Of a DNA stretch of 64,000 nt, positions 37,701-46,100 are shown piece by piece. The notes under the pieces are model-generated. The model ran no database searches. It had not been told where the DNA came from and was given only the letters and a program-made list of their open reading frames with translations. Source of the stretch: Planctomycetota bacterium (lineage in GTDB: Bacteria > Planctomycetota > UBA1135 > GCA-002748355). The stretch is from NCBI GenBank assembly GCA_020638795.1, contig JACKHW010000006.1, positions 434,001 through 498,000 of the forward strand. Reading direction: 5' to 3'. How positions within the stretch are numbered: the stretch's first letter is position 1; each line of letters starts with the position of its first letter. The position numbers were made by a program, and so were the translations under genes.

Positions 37701-38496
37701 ACTGTCGCGTGGGACCGCGGTCCGCGACGCGATGCAACGAGGCGATCTTGGTGCCGTTCCACCATGCTTCGTGCGAACTGCTGCACGTGAGTTGGACGAA
37801 GGCGGGCCGGGTTTCGTCGCTCTCCACCTGCACGAGTCCGAAGTGGGTCCCTCGGCCCTTCGTCCCGAGTCCTCGCGGTTCGAGTTCGAGCCGCGTGCCG
37901 AGCGGCCGGGCTTCGACGGGGCGCCATGAGACAGGTTCTCCGAACCGACCCTGGAGTTTTGTACCCCAAGCGGGCAGCGCGAACTCGGGAGCTTCCGGAT
38001 GTCCGAACCCGTCGTCGAACCGGTCGCCGAACGGACCGATCGCGAGGGCGTTGAGCGCGTACTCGAGACGCGGGGACAGTTCGCGCGCAGTGGCGTCATC
38101 GTTCTGCAACGACGCGCGCACCGACAAGGCCGTGCGCAAGTTGTGGACGGCGGTGCCATGGAGCCCGTCGACGTCCAAGAGTGCACGAATTCGCGGCCAA
38201 ACGGTCGGTGAAGTGTCCACTCGATCGGCAAGGGTCAGCAGACGCAGGACCAGGTCGCCGTTTGCTGGCGAACTCGGATGAGTCTCGACCGTCCGAATCC
38301 CGCGGAGGATGAGTTCGCTGCATTCGAACGCAGGAGGATAGGTGACGTCGAGCAACGTGCGAGCGACTTCACCTGCGGATTCGGCGCCCTGCATTGGCGC
38401 CGAGGAGTTCGCGTTTGCCGTGACCACGCACGTGAGTGCCCACGTGAAAGCGACGGCGATCGAAGGCGGACGCGCTCGGGATACGGGAGCGTTCAT
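34768..38496 (-). CDS. Giant DUF3857 protein with degenerate transglutaminase domain
   Basis: A 1242-residue exported protein: signal peptide, a beta-rich N-terminal part, about 10 TPR-like repeats (residues 380-650), a DUF3857 domain (about 680-860; MVIRVYADGSQMEETHVLRH) and a transglutaminase-like region. In the last, the place of the active-site GDCKDKA is VLLKREGPRFWLELALL, so the catalytic Cys is missing. It starts inside the end of the neighbouring giant gene (4-base ATGA overlap), so both are translated together. The two have the same architecture and are probably an old duplication in which this copy lost peptidase or cross-linking activity. Confidence 0.85.
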   Translation of the reverse strand: MNAPVSRARPPSIAVAFTWALTCVVTANANSSAPMQGAESAGEVARTLLDVTYPPAFECSELILRGIRTVETHPSSPANGDLVLRLLTLADRVDTSPTVWPRIRALLDVDGLHGTAVHNLRTALSVRASLQNDDATARELSPRLEYALNALAIGPFGDRFDDGFGHPEAPEFALPAWGTKLQGRFGEPVSWRPVEARPLGTRLELEPRGLGTKGRGTHFGLVQVESDETRPAFVQLTCSSSHEAWWNGTKIASLHRVADRGPTRQYHGIVLRKGWNHLLFKCTSPNASSFSARIVDERDHAYSAPALRFETKNEIHTIAQEPDIDLAAPARFEDGVVWFENDQKASNDPFVLAATADLRSRDGFGDEGLAMAKEAFAKAPDDVALRVALLASWRLARHVPTDITNSETRRLLQDLPAEVRDSNAYLFFRHLDQLVADDKKEDAMRLCDALLDKSPDSLILLDKKYRLAKSLDWDGEARRYLEKLAQTASQPTGYLRLLADDVDSDGAPRRAFEIAKKALEQRPGDPALLRAAASLAQKTGQKDLSLEYLKRRYDSEPDALAMRRALADLAVDDKRYDEAMKILEELRGETPEDPDLLERIANIAYRMGDDAAAISNAEACLALRPERHELRQWITIVNGATRFPELEPWKLDVATAISSFEMTDADRAAPTTLVLDQMVIRVYADGSQMEETHVLRHVNDATGVSVSESADAAANADELLALRTITPDGLSWSPHRVAGSFTMPRLAPGVFLEEHYRNTKPSPDLQPIDFVNFFFRGTDKPYRFSRLVVVMPKNQTFGNFVFRNFPKDGVQIQDVGDLRAWIFLRENQTPIETEKSMPEVTEIAPSVTFGRDERIAPAIRLWKSQFEALTVPFREIEETAATLCEGKTSAVDKARAIHAFVHRLTPDSSQRSGSPQPVSVLLKREGPRFWLELALLTSAGIAWKPAVIRPYAPGFDPDPAPLLLTDGRWPARGALVTPEGGSPYWLILGAPRWTPFGMLPTHFGGSPTDGCPYLLLEGDVGTPGILDGPGIDDLEEFRVRARVELREGNASWVADITMPSSTGLRLKERVRTMPEDSRNVFAQQLTGYFFRGPLTLGRVEWIALDDPDAQFQLRLHLLGRGALRKNGDIVNLTPLIPPTGYTRLFGGRETRVHPFVIPVLQTDDWELRIDPGQLRFVDVPEGMYRHAGTLDWSLAYELDGNELVVRRKSILRPGRIAPENYASFLRTCREMDDAETRVIRLR

Positions 38497-41400
38497 GAGC
38501 GTTTCTCCAAACGAATGTCCAGCGTTTCGACGCGATCCACGGACTCGGTGAACTCCTTGAACGCCGGGTAGTCCTCGCGAGCGATTCGTGCCTTCTTGAA
38601 CGTCGTCTCCCGACGAATCCGAAGTGTCTGACCGTCGATTTCGAAACGAATCCGAACCGACCCGACACCGGTATCGACGTTGACGTCTTGCGGCACGCCA
38701 GCGAAGCGCCAGCCATCGGGAGCGACGTAGTCGATCTCGACAACGTCTGACGATGGGTCGCGCAACACGAGGTCGTATTGGCGTTGTTGGGTCGGCGTGA
38801 TGCGTCCGAGGTTCGACTTCTCGAATGCGACGGGGAGGCGGAGCGCCGCTCCGTCACGCGATGCGAGTTCCTTCGCCGTGAATCGAGCGGTCACCCGTAC
38901 CGGAGTCTCGAGCGAGTCGAGATCGGAGAACGTCGTCTGCTCGAGTTCGATGCGTCCGAACGAACCTGCGAGGTCGTCTTGGAGCTTCTTGTCACGTCGA
39001 CCTGTTTCGCTTCCGTACTCCGCGCGCACTCGCGTCGAGGCATTGCCGATCGGAGTGTGCACATACTCGACTCGTGCGTTCCCGTCAGGCTCGACTCCGA
39101 TCACGTACGACTCGGTGTCGCGTTCGTTCGCAGGGTCCGACCACGGGATGTCGAGCAGCTCGGCTTTTCCCTTGCGCACAACGAGAACCTTCGCGCCGCG
39201 GTCCATCATCGGGAGCGTCGTCATCGGATGATACTGGGCGGTTCCGTCGAGGAAGCGCGCTGGCATGCCCTGCTGCGCCGGCATGTAGCTGATGCAGTGA
39301 TTGAAGTGCTGGACCATCGGCAAGGTCAGATCGTCGGCATCTCGACCGACTTCGGCGCGAATCAGGACCGGGTATGACTCGACGCCGATTTCTCCGAGCA
39401 TCGCGTTCATGAGGATCGCTTTGTCCTTACAGTCGCCGAAGCGTCGAGCGAAGATCGAACCGACGGAGTACGGCTTGTAGCCATGAACGCCGAACTCCCA
39501 CGCTTCGTAGCGAATGTCGCTGACGACGAAGTCGTAGATGGCTTGGACTTTTTGTTCGATCGTCACCTTGCCTTCGACGAGTTCGGCGACCTTCGCTTTG
39601 ACGTCTGGCGTCGGTTGCGTCTGTTTACGGATCAGGTTCCACCACCACGCCGCGAACGTGTCCCAAGTCGGATAGGTCGAGACGCGCAAGAGGGGACCAC
39701 GCTCGACGATCGATGGTGCGTAGCGCTCGGTCTTTCGACGCGAGATTCCGTCGACGCGGTAGCTGTAGCGTTTGGATCCACCACCCTGTTCCTGCACGAT
39801 GGCCGCTGGCACGTCGCCGACGGTTTGAAACACGTAGTCGCGCCCGGGCTCGAGGATGAGATCGAGTCGAGCAGATCTCACGGGAACGGGTTCGGGAGCC
39901 GCGAAGAGATGCATGTACCCGAAGTAATCGCCGAAGAACGTTCGCACGCGATCATCGACGCGCGACTCGACCTCGACCCAGTCCCCGACACGGATCGGTG
40001 GTAGATCCGCGTAGCCCGTGTTGCCGAGTCGCGCGCGCTCGAACGAACCGTCTTCGTGGATGACGCGAGCTTCGAGGATGCGAGCGCTCGGACTTCCTCC
40101 ACCCATCGGGGCTCTGTACGTGTCGAACACGTTGGCTCCGTCTTCGCGCAACACCTTCGCGAGGAAGTGGTCGTAGCGACTCGTCGTGCCGTTGCGGTAC
40201 GCCTTCACGATCGTGTGTCGGAACGCGTAGTAGTGCGTGTCGCCCGCAGCAGCGGCGTCCGCGTCCGGCCCGGGGTCCGCCGCCCGTATCGCATCCGCGT
40301 CGATCGTCAGACCTTCGTAGAACGTCTGCGTACCGGATTCGATCCAGTCGAGTCGGCGCTGCTGCTTCTTGAGGGTCGGTTCGAGGCGAAGTGCGGTTCG
40401 CAGGGCCTCGCCTTCGAGGTCGGGGTTGCCTGCGCGTTCGTGGAGCGCCGCGATCGACACGTAGGCGCGATCGTCCTCGGGCGACAGCTCGAGCCATCGC
40501 GCCCATGCGCGAGCCGCCTCGTCGAGTTCTCCGCGCCCGGCGTGGAACTTCGCGAGGGCTTCGTGTGTGGCGCGAATCTGGATGAAGTTCCGACGAGCTT
40601 CCTCGAGGCGTTCCTTGGCCGCATCGTCGTTGCCCAGACGCACGTGAGCGTCGGCGATGTCGAGAAGCGTCGAGGAGTCATAGCGGCCTCTGAGTTTGCG
40701 GTCCAAGAGAGTGAGTTCTTCCTGGATCGCTCCGCGCCACTTTGCGGCGCTGATCGCGAACTCGAGAATCTCCGGATGATGTGCGAGCTCTGGCAGAGTG
40801 AGGCAATCCTCCACGAAGCGCACTCGCAACGACTCGAAGTCCATGCGACCGAGAAGGCGCAAGCGATCGATGCAGGCGTTCACGTACTGCGGGTTGATCG
40901 AGAGCGCACGCTGCAAGAGATCCGCAGCGACTATCGTGCGCCCGAGGGTTTCGAGTTCGAGCTCGGCGAGTGCGCGCATGGCCTCGGCATTGCGGGGCCA
41001 TGTCGTGATCGCTTGTTCGAGTTCTCGCTTGCGCGCGTTTTCTTCACGATCTGCGTTGGATGCTCCGCGTCGCAGTAGCGTGTACGCGTGGATGTAGTGC
41101 GCGATGCCGAGGGAGGGCAACCTCTGAGTCGCGAGTGCTGCATACTGCCGATCACGACGATTCGACTCTTCGTCGGGTGCACGCAGCGTGAGGATGTAGG
41201 CGAGTCGGAACGCGTGCATTCCGAGCTCCTTCGATTCGAGGCTGCCGGGTGCAGGCGATGCGGCGTCGAGTTCCGCGATGCGAGCTTCGAGAGTCGCGAT
41301 CGCGCCCGGGGTCGGAGCTTTCGGCGCCGTGTCGATCGTCGTCACATTCGAGAGCGCGTCGCGAAGATCGTTGAATCTGCCGCTCGTCGTCGTCAGTGCA

Positions 41401-42371
41401 TCGACCGGTCTGCCATCGGGCGTCGTGAGTCGTGCACGGAAACCGAACTCGCCGTCTTGCGTACAAACTTTGAACAGAACCATCGCCTTGCCGCGACCGA
41501 CGCGGAACGAACAAACGTCCTGGTCGAATCCGAGGGGGCGCGATTCGATTTCGTGCCGATAAACCTCGCGACCGTTGACGAAGACGGCGACGCTTCCCGT
41601 AGTGCCGAGTCTCAAGCAGAGGTCACGCTCACTCTCCGACGAGATCGAGAAGGCGGCGTAAGCGAGGACTTGGGTCGAGGGCTCGAGTCGAGACCCGCAA
41701 TCCACATCGCCGAGGGGGACGTCCGCGATCTCGATTTCGCGCCATGCGACGGGACGCTTCTTGCCGTCCACCGGTGCTCCGAAATCGAGTGGAGTCGAGG
41801 GAGCGAGTTCGGGAGTGAACTTCCGCAGAAAGCCCGACCCACGTTCGTTGTCGAGCGGACCGAGTAAGGCGAACGAACGGACATAGCCGAGGCGGTCGAT
41901 GCGTTTTGCGGCTTCGGCGACGCGACCGCTCAACAACAGGTTCTGCGCCGCGATGTGGTCCGCGAGTGCCGTCAAGCCCGGATTGCTTCGAAAGGACGGT
42001 CTCGCGGCGAGCCCGTCGACGGTCGTGACGACGCCTGCATGGTCCGGAATCTTGACCGCGAGGTTCGATAGGAGTTCGAGCAAGAACTCGATCCGTGCCG
42101 CGCGGAGCGGAGTCAGTGCAGGGTCGGCAGCGATTGCGACGAGGAGCTGACCGATCTTGTCCGAGCACTCGCGATAACGACCTGCGCTCTTGAGTTCGAG
42201 TGCCTCGAGTTCGAGTGCATCGACGGTCGTTGCTTGCGGGATCGCGGTCGGAGCCTGTGCGAAGGTGGTCGCAGCGATCGTCATCGCGGCGAGTGCAGCA
42301 GCTCGGAATTCAAGGATGGGAACAGCAGCGAGGCCACGGAGAAGCCGGAGCCCGAGCGGTCGTTGGGTCAT
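38493..42371 (-). CDS. Giant DUF3857 protein with intact transglutaminase-like active site
   Basis: A 1292-residue exported protein starting at the ATG at 42371, where a signal peptide follows (LAAMTIAATTFAQ); the frame remains open upstream but runs over the divergent VOC gene. Order: beta-rich region, many TPR-like repeats, DUF3857 (RHTIVKAYRNGTTSRYDHF), transglutaminase-like core with FGDCKDKAILMNAML (active Cys near residue 980), His in HFNHCIS and Asp in RFLDGT, then a C-terminal DUF3858-like beta domain. Such proteins are widespread in Bacteroidota and Planctomycetota and have no settled role; a periplasmic peptidase-like function is often suggested. Confidence 0.88.
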   Translation of the reverse strand: MTQRPLGLRLLRGLAAVPILEFRAAALAAMTIAATTFAQAPTAIPQATTVDALELEALELKSAGRYRECSDKIGQLLVAIAADPALTPLRAARIEFLLELLSNLAVKIPDHAGVVTTVDGLAARPSFRSNPGLTALADHIAAQNLLLSGRVAEAAKRIDRLGYVRSFALLGPLDNERGSGFLRKFTPELAPSTPLDFGAPVDGKKRPVAWREIEIADVPLGDVDCGSRLEPSTQVLAYAAFSISSESERDLCLRLGTTGSVAVFVNGREVYRHEIESRPLGFDQDVCSFRVGRGKAMVLFKVCTQDGEFGFRARLTTPDGRPVDALTTTSGRFNDLRDALSNVTTIDTAPKAPTPGAIATLEARIAELDAASPAPGSLESKELGMHAFRLAYILTLRAPDEESNRRDRQYAALATQRLPSLGIAHYIHAYTLLRRGASNADREENARKRELEQAITTWPRNAEAMRALAELELETLGRTIVAADLLQRALSINPQYVNACIDRLRLLGRMDFESLRVRFVEDCLTLPELAHHPEILEFAISAAKWRGAIQEELTLLDRKLRGRYDSSTLLDIADAHVRLGNDDAAKERLEEARRNFIQIRATHEALAKFHAGRGELDEAARAWARWLELSPEDDRAYVSIAALHERAGNPDLEGEALRTALRLEPTLKKQQRRLDWIESGTQTFYEGLTIDADAIRAADPGPDADAAAAGDTHYYAFRHTIVKAYRNGTTSRYDHFLAKVLREDGANVFDTYRAPMGGGSPSARILEARVIHEDGSFERARLGNTGYADLPPIRVGDWVEVESRVDDRVRTFFGDYFGYMHLFAAPEPVPVRSARLDLILEPGRDYVFQTVGDVPAAIVQEQGGGSKRYSYRVDGISRRKTERYAPSIVERGPLLRVSTYPTWDTFAAWWWNLIRKQTQPTPDVKAKVAELVEGKVTIEQKVQAIYDFVVSDIRYEAWEFGVHGYKPYSVGSIFARRFGDCKDKAILMNAMLGEIGVESYPVLIRAEVGRDADDLTLPMVQHFNHCISYMPAQQGMPARFLDGTAQYHPMTTLPMMDRGAKVLVVRKGKAELLDIPWSDPANERDTESYVIGVEPDGNARVEYVHTPIGNASTRVRAEYGSETGRRDKKLQDDLAGSFGRIELEQTTFSDLDSLETPVRVTARFTAKELASRDGAALRLPVAFEKSNLGRITPTQQRQYDLVLRDPSSDVVEIDYVAPDGWRFAGVPQDVNVDTGVGSVRIRFEIDGQTLRIRRETTFKKARIAREDYPAFKEFTESVDRVETLDIRLEKRS

Positions 42372-42578
42372 AGGTGAGTCGTCGTCGCCGAACACGAAAG
42401 GCAGGTACGATAAGCCATGCCAAGGTCTCGAACCCCTTGTCCTACCATTTCTTGCCGATCGGGGACGAAGCAGCCGCGATGCGACTCCGGCGCTGCTACG
42501 ATCTGTCGCCCGTCGGCTCGACGATGCCTTTTGGCCACGACCGCCAACCACGCCCCCCGACCACACGGAGCCGCCAAC

Positions 42579-43067
42579 ATGACCGTTCGACCAGTTCCCG
42601 AAGGGTTCAACACCGTCAACTGCTACCTGATCGTTCCGAGCGCACGCGAGGCCATGGACTTCTACGCGAAGGCGTTCGGTGCAGAGCCGACAGTGTGCAT
42701 GGATGCGCCCGGTGGTGCGGTGATGCACGCCGAGCTGCGGCTCGGAAACTCGACGTTCATGCTCACCGATGCCAATCCGCAGTGGAACAAGAAGTCGCCC
42801 TCGGATCTCGGTGGTTCGCCGATCGCGATGCACGTGTACGTCGAGGATGCAGACGCGATCTTCTCGCGCGCCGTCGAAGCGGGGTGCAAGCCGATCTTTC
42901 CGCTCGCCGATCAGTTCTGGGGTGACCGCTTCGGGCAAGTCGAAGACCCCTATGGCCACACCTGGGGAATCGCTACGCACATCGAAGACGTACCGCCCGA
43001 CGAAATGAGCAAACGTGCCGCGGCGTTCTTCGCGAGCATGGGCGGTGATTGCGGCGAAGCGCAATGA
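42579..43067 (+). CDS. VOC-superfamily protein (PhnB/glyoxalase-like)
   Basis: A 162-residue protein with the paired beta-alpha-beta-beta-beta modules of the vicinal-oxygen-chelate fold: NTVNCYLIVPSAREAMDFYA, VMHAELRLGNSTFMLTD, then HVYVEDADAIFSRAVEAGC and DRFGQVEDPYGHTWGI. This is the PhnB-like subset often annotated as glyoxalase or bleomycin resistance; metal ligands (His, Glu) are partly visible. The substrate is unknown. Its ATG is 207 bases from the divergent giant gene; nothing else is seen in that gap. Confidence 0.85.
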   Translation: MTVRPVPEGFNTVNCYLIVPSAREAMDFYAKAFGAEPTVCMDAPGGAVMHAELRLGNSTFMLTDANPQWNKKSPSDLGGSPIAMHVYVEDADAIFSRAVEAGCKPIFPLADQFWGDRFGQVEDPYGHTWGIATHIEDVPPDEMSKRAAAFFASMGGDCGEAQ

Positions 43068-43123
43068 GGTCCTGCCTGCGTCCAGTTCTTGTTTCCGCGG
43101 CTGGACTGGTCTCACATTGCGGA

Positions 43124-43531
43124 ATGAAGACAAGCGCTCAACGATCTCGCAATCTCGTTTTGGCCCTCCTCGCTCCGGCGCTCGCTGGCTGTGTCGCCGC
43201 AGCGACTCTCGGAGTTGCCGCGGTCGGTGCTGCAGGAGTGGTTCTTTATGCGAAGAACGAAGCCGTCATGAAGTATCAGGCGGATATCGATCCGACGTGG
43301 GATGCCACGATGGCGGCGATGCAGAAGTTCGGCTATCAGGTCGACGCAACGCGCCGGCCCAATCCGACCGAAGGGAAGATCGAAGCCGATGACACCGTCG
43401 TGCGGGTGCAGAAGATCCCCGGCAACATGACACAGGTCTCGGTGCGTGTCGGAACCTTCCGGACCGACGACAACAAGCGTCGGGCGAAGCTGATTCTCGA
43501 AGACGTACAAAAGCGCCTGTCCGGCAACTGA
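43124..43531 (+). CDS. DUF3568-type small lipoprotein
   Basis: A 135-residue lipoprotein with lipobox ALAGC following a basic start (MKTSAQRSRNLVLALLAPAL). The Ala/Gly-rich membrane-like stretch and the YQADIDPTWDATMAAMQKFGY segment, then strands ending in RVGTFRTDDNKRRAKLILED, match the DUF3568 family of small outer-membrane or periplasmic lipoproteins. The start codon at 43124 is chosen for the lipoprotein signal. The function is unknown. Confidence 0.75.
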   Translation: MKTSAQRSRNLVLALLAPALAGCVAAATLGVAAVGAAGVVLYAKNEAVMKYQADIDPTWDATMAAMQKFGYQVDATRRPNPTEGKIEADDTVVRVQKIPGNMTQVSVRVGTFRTDDNKRRAKLILEDVQKRLSGN

Positions 43532-43562
43532 TCCGGATTCGGGGGCTCGCCGCGACAAACGC

Positions 43563-44969
43563 ATGACGACGAATCCGGGTCGAGGCACCAAATCCCGTCT
43601 CTCGTTCTGGGCGGGCCCTTCGATGGCGGTCGTCGTTTTCGCCGTTTGTAGCGGGGGTGGCCTGAGCGGCAAGGCGGCGGCGACTGCCGCGATCACGACG
43701 CTGTGCGCCGTGTGGTGGGTCCTGGAGCCGATCGCGATTCCGGCGACGAGCGTGATTCCATTCGCGTTGCTACCACTCTTCGGAATCGTCGATCACGCGG
43801 TCGTGGCGTCGGCGTACGGCAATCCGATGATCCTCCTCTTGCTCGGGGGTTTCATGTTGTCCGTCGCGATGGAACAGACGCGGACGCACGAGCGCCTCGC
43901 TCTGATCATGCTCCGCCTCTTCGGTGGAAGCCCACGCCGTGTCGTGCTCGGATTCATGGTCACGAGTGCCGCGTGCTCGATGTGGATCTCAAACTCGGCC
44001 ACGACTCTCATGCTGCTGCCGATCGCGCTGGCGGTGCTGAGACGCGCGGATTCGTCTGTCGCAACGCCGCTCTTGCTGGGGATCGCCTATGCAGCGAGTA
44101 TCGGAGGAGTCGGCACGTTGGTCGGAACCCCGCCCAACTTGATCTTCGCCAGCATTTATCAGGATCGATTCGCAGACGCGCATCGCTTCGGATTCGCGTC
44201 CTGGATGATGATCGGGGTGCCCGTCGTCATCGTCTTCGTGCCGCTCGTCTGGATATGGCTGGCTCGCCGAATCCCGGCGAGCAGCCAGGCCATCGTGATC
44301 GACAAGCCGGGCCCGTGGCGCAAAGCGGAGATTCGAGTGCTCGTGATCTTCTCGTTGACCGCGCTCGCTTGGATCCTCCTCGATCAACCTGCAGGTGGCC
44401 TTCGTGGACTCCTGACTCCGAGAGGAGCGACGCCGACGATCGGCACCGAGACCATCGCGCTCTGCGCGACCGTGGCTCTGTTCGTAACGCCATCCGGCGA
44501 TGGCGGGCGAATCCTCGATTGGAGCGCCGCACGCAGTGTTCCGTGGGGACTCTTGTTGTTGTTCGGCGGTGGTCTCGCGCTCGCCAAGGCCTTCGATGCT
44601 TCGGGATTGTCCGAGGCGCTCGGTGGTCTGCTCGCCGGGGCTGCGCGTCTACCGCCGGTGCTTCTCGTCCTCGCCGTGTGCTTGGTCGTGACGTTCTTGA
44701 CGGAAGTGACGAGCAATACCGCGACGACGTCGCTGCTCATGCCGATCTTGGCAGCCGCCGCGGTCGCTGCAGGCATCGATCCCGCGCTGCTGATGGTACC
44801 AGCAGCGCTCTCCGCGAGTTGCGCCTTCATGCTGCCCGTGGCAACGGCACCGAACGCGATCGTTTTTGGCAGCGAACACGTCACGACGCGCGACATGATG
44901 CGCAACGGCTTCGTGCTCAACCTGATCGGCGCAGGCGTGATCACCGCGGTATGCCTGCTCGTTCTTTGA
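43563..44969 (+). CDS. SLC13/DASS-family anion symporter
   Basis: A 468-residue transporter with about 12 helices. Family signatures: AYGNPMILLLLGGFMLSVAME, the first SNT motif in WISNSATTLMLLPIA, and the second in FLTEVTSNTATTSLLMPILA, which together build the sodium and anion sites. The SLC13 members carry dicarboxylates, citrate or sulfate. Substrate not predictable. It starts 31 bases after the lipoprotein on the same strand, so cotranscription is possible. Confidence 0.92.
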   Translation: MTTNPGRGTKSRLSFWAGPSMAVVVFAVCSGGGLSGKAAATAAITTLCAVWWVLEPIAIPATSVIPFALLPLFGIVDHAVVASAYGNPMILLLLGGFMLSVAMEQTRTHERLALIMLRLFGGSPRRVVLGFMVTSAACSMWISNSATTLMLLPIALAVLRRADSSVATPLLLGIAYAASIGGVGTLVGTPPNLIFASIYQDRFADAHRFGFASWMMIGVPVVIVFVPLVWIWLARRIPASSQAIVIDKPGPWRKAEIRVLVIFSLTALAWILLDQPAGGLRGLLTPRGATPTIGTETIALCATVALFVTPSGDGGRILDWSAARSVPWGLLLLFGGGLALAKAFDASGLSEALGGLLAGAARLPPVLLVLAVCLVVTFLTEVTSNTATTSLLMPILAAAAVAAGIDPALLMVPAALSASCAFMLPVATAPNAIVFGSEHVTTRDMMRNGFVLNLIGAGVITAVCLLVL

Positions 44970-45028
44970 CGGAGCCACGTTCTGATGGAGCCACGCTTCG
45001 ACGCAGACACGGCACCGCCGCTCGCGGG

Positions 45029-46054
45029 CTACTTCGACGGCGTCTTCGGCTTGGGCTTCTTACCCTTCGATGCCTTTTCACGGGACGCCTTGTCGAGTCG
45101 CTCGAGTAGCGCGTTGAGGCGTTCGGGATCCATTGAGCGTAGCCCCTCGGGAATGGCCTCGAGAGCTTGTCGCGACTCGCGCGACAGGGCATCGGTGACC
45201 TCGATGACGTCGAGGAACAAATCGGAGTTCTTGTCCGCGCTCTGCAGGATTGCCCGTCCGTGGGACACGAGCATCGGATCGATTCGGAAGAGCGCACGTT
45301 CGAGTTCGGTCTGGTCGATCAAGTTGTCGTTGTCGAGGTCGGCGCTACGCCAATCTTCCGGCAGTTGTCGCCGCGTCGCCCCTTTTCGCGGGCGCCCTTG
45401 TTCCGCGAGCGTGATCCAGCCGATCAGCGGACGCATCTCTTCGATCGATAGCCCGTCGTCGAGATTCTTGTCGAGGCGTTGGAACTCCCCGACCTTGAGT
45501 AGTTCCGCGAGCGGGGCGAATTCGTCTTTGCCCAATCGATCCGATCCATCCGTGTCGAGATTCGCGAACCACGAGATCAGCACGGGCGGATAGGCACTGT
45601 CTGCTCCGATCTTCGGCGGTAGGCGCTTGCGCGCCTCGTCCTGCAACGTCAGGTCGCCACCCGCGAGGGTCAGCTCCTTGAAGCGCTTGTCGAATTCGTC
45701 GAACTCGATGCGCCCGTCGGAGTTGGTGTCGAACGAGCGGAACATCTCCCAATCGAAGTTCTTGAGCGCACGCGTTGCTTCGCGAGGAAGGAGCTGGTCG
45801 TTGGCGTCCAGATCACAAGCGCGGAAGAGCGCACGACTCGTCTCGATGTCGTAGATGCCGAACGAACTCGGTGGCGGCGCCTGGTTGCCGCTCGGGTCGG
45901 GACGATCGGTCGTGCCGACTCTAGGGACGGGAATCCCACCGCGTGGTGATTCGCTCGGATCCACGACCTGCGCGATTGCCCCCGAGTTGAACCACAGCGA
46001 TGCGAGGCAGAGGCCCACGATCGCGAGAGCTTCGCGCTTGTTGGACGGCGTCAT
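45029..46054 (-). CDS. Secreted multi-EF-hand protein
   Basis: A 341-residue exported protein (signal peptide LAIVGLCLASLWFNSGAIAQ) with about six EF-hand-like calcium loops: DLDANDQLLPREA, DTNSDGRIEFDEF, DTDGSDRLGKDEF, DKNLDDGLSIEEM, DLDNDNLIDQTEL and DKNSDLFLDVIEV. The second and fourth keep the best 12-residue pattern; the first, fifth and sixth lack the central Gly. A Lys/Pro-rich tail closes it. Calcium binding in the periplasm or outside the cell is likely; EF-hand proteins are common in planctomycetes. Confidence 0.85.
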   Translation of the reverse strand: MTPSNKREALAIVGLCLASLWFNSGAIAQVVDPSESPRGGIPVPRVGTTDRPDPSGNQAPPPSSFGIYDIETSRALFRACDLDANDQLLPREATRALKNFDWEMFRSFDTNSDGRIEFDEFDKRFKELTLAGGDLTLQDEARKRLPPKIGADSAYPPVLISWFANLDTDGSDRLGKDEFAPLAELLKVGEFQRLDKNLDDGLSIEEMRPLIGWITLAEQGRPRKGATRRQLPEDWRSADLDNDNLIDQTELERALFRIDPMLVSHGRAILQSADKNSDLFLDVIEVTDALSRESRQALEAIPEGLRSMDPERLNALLERLDKASREKASKGKKPKPKTPSK

Positions 46055-46100
46055 ACGGTTCTTTATCGGAGAGTTGTCCCGGAGTTTCTTCAGATCGTGT

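Noticed and set aside
42372..43133. N-terminal extension of the active giant DUF3857 protein
   Set aside because: The frame stays open here but overlaps the clear VOC gene on the other strand. The signal peptide begins at the ATG at 42371.
44970..45028. Direct repeat GGAGCCACG in the gap after the SLC13 gene
   Set aside because: Two imperfect short copies only; likely chance in GC-rich sequence.
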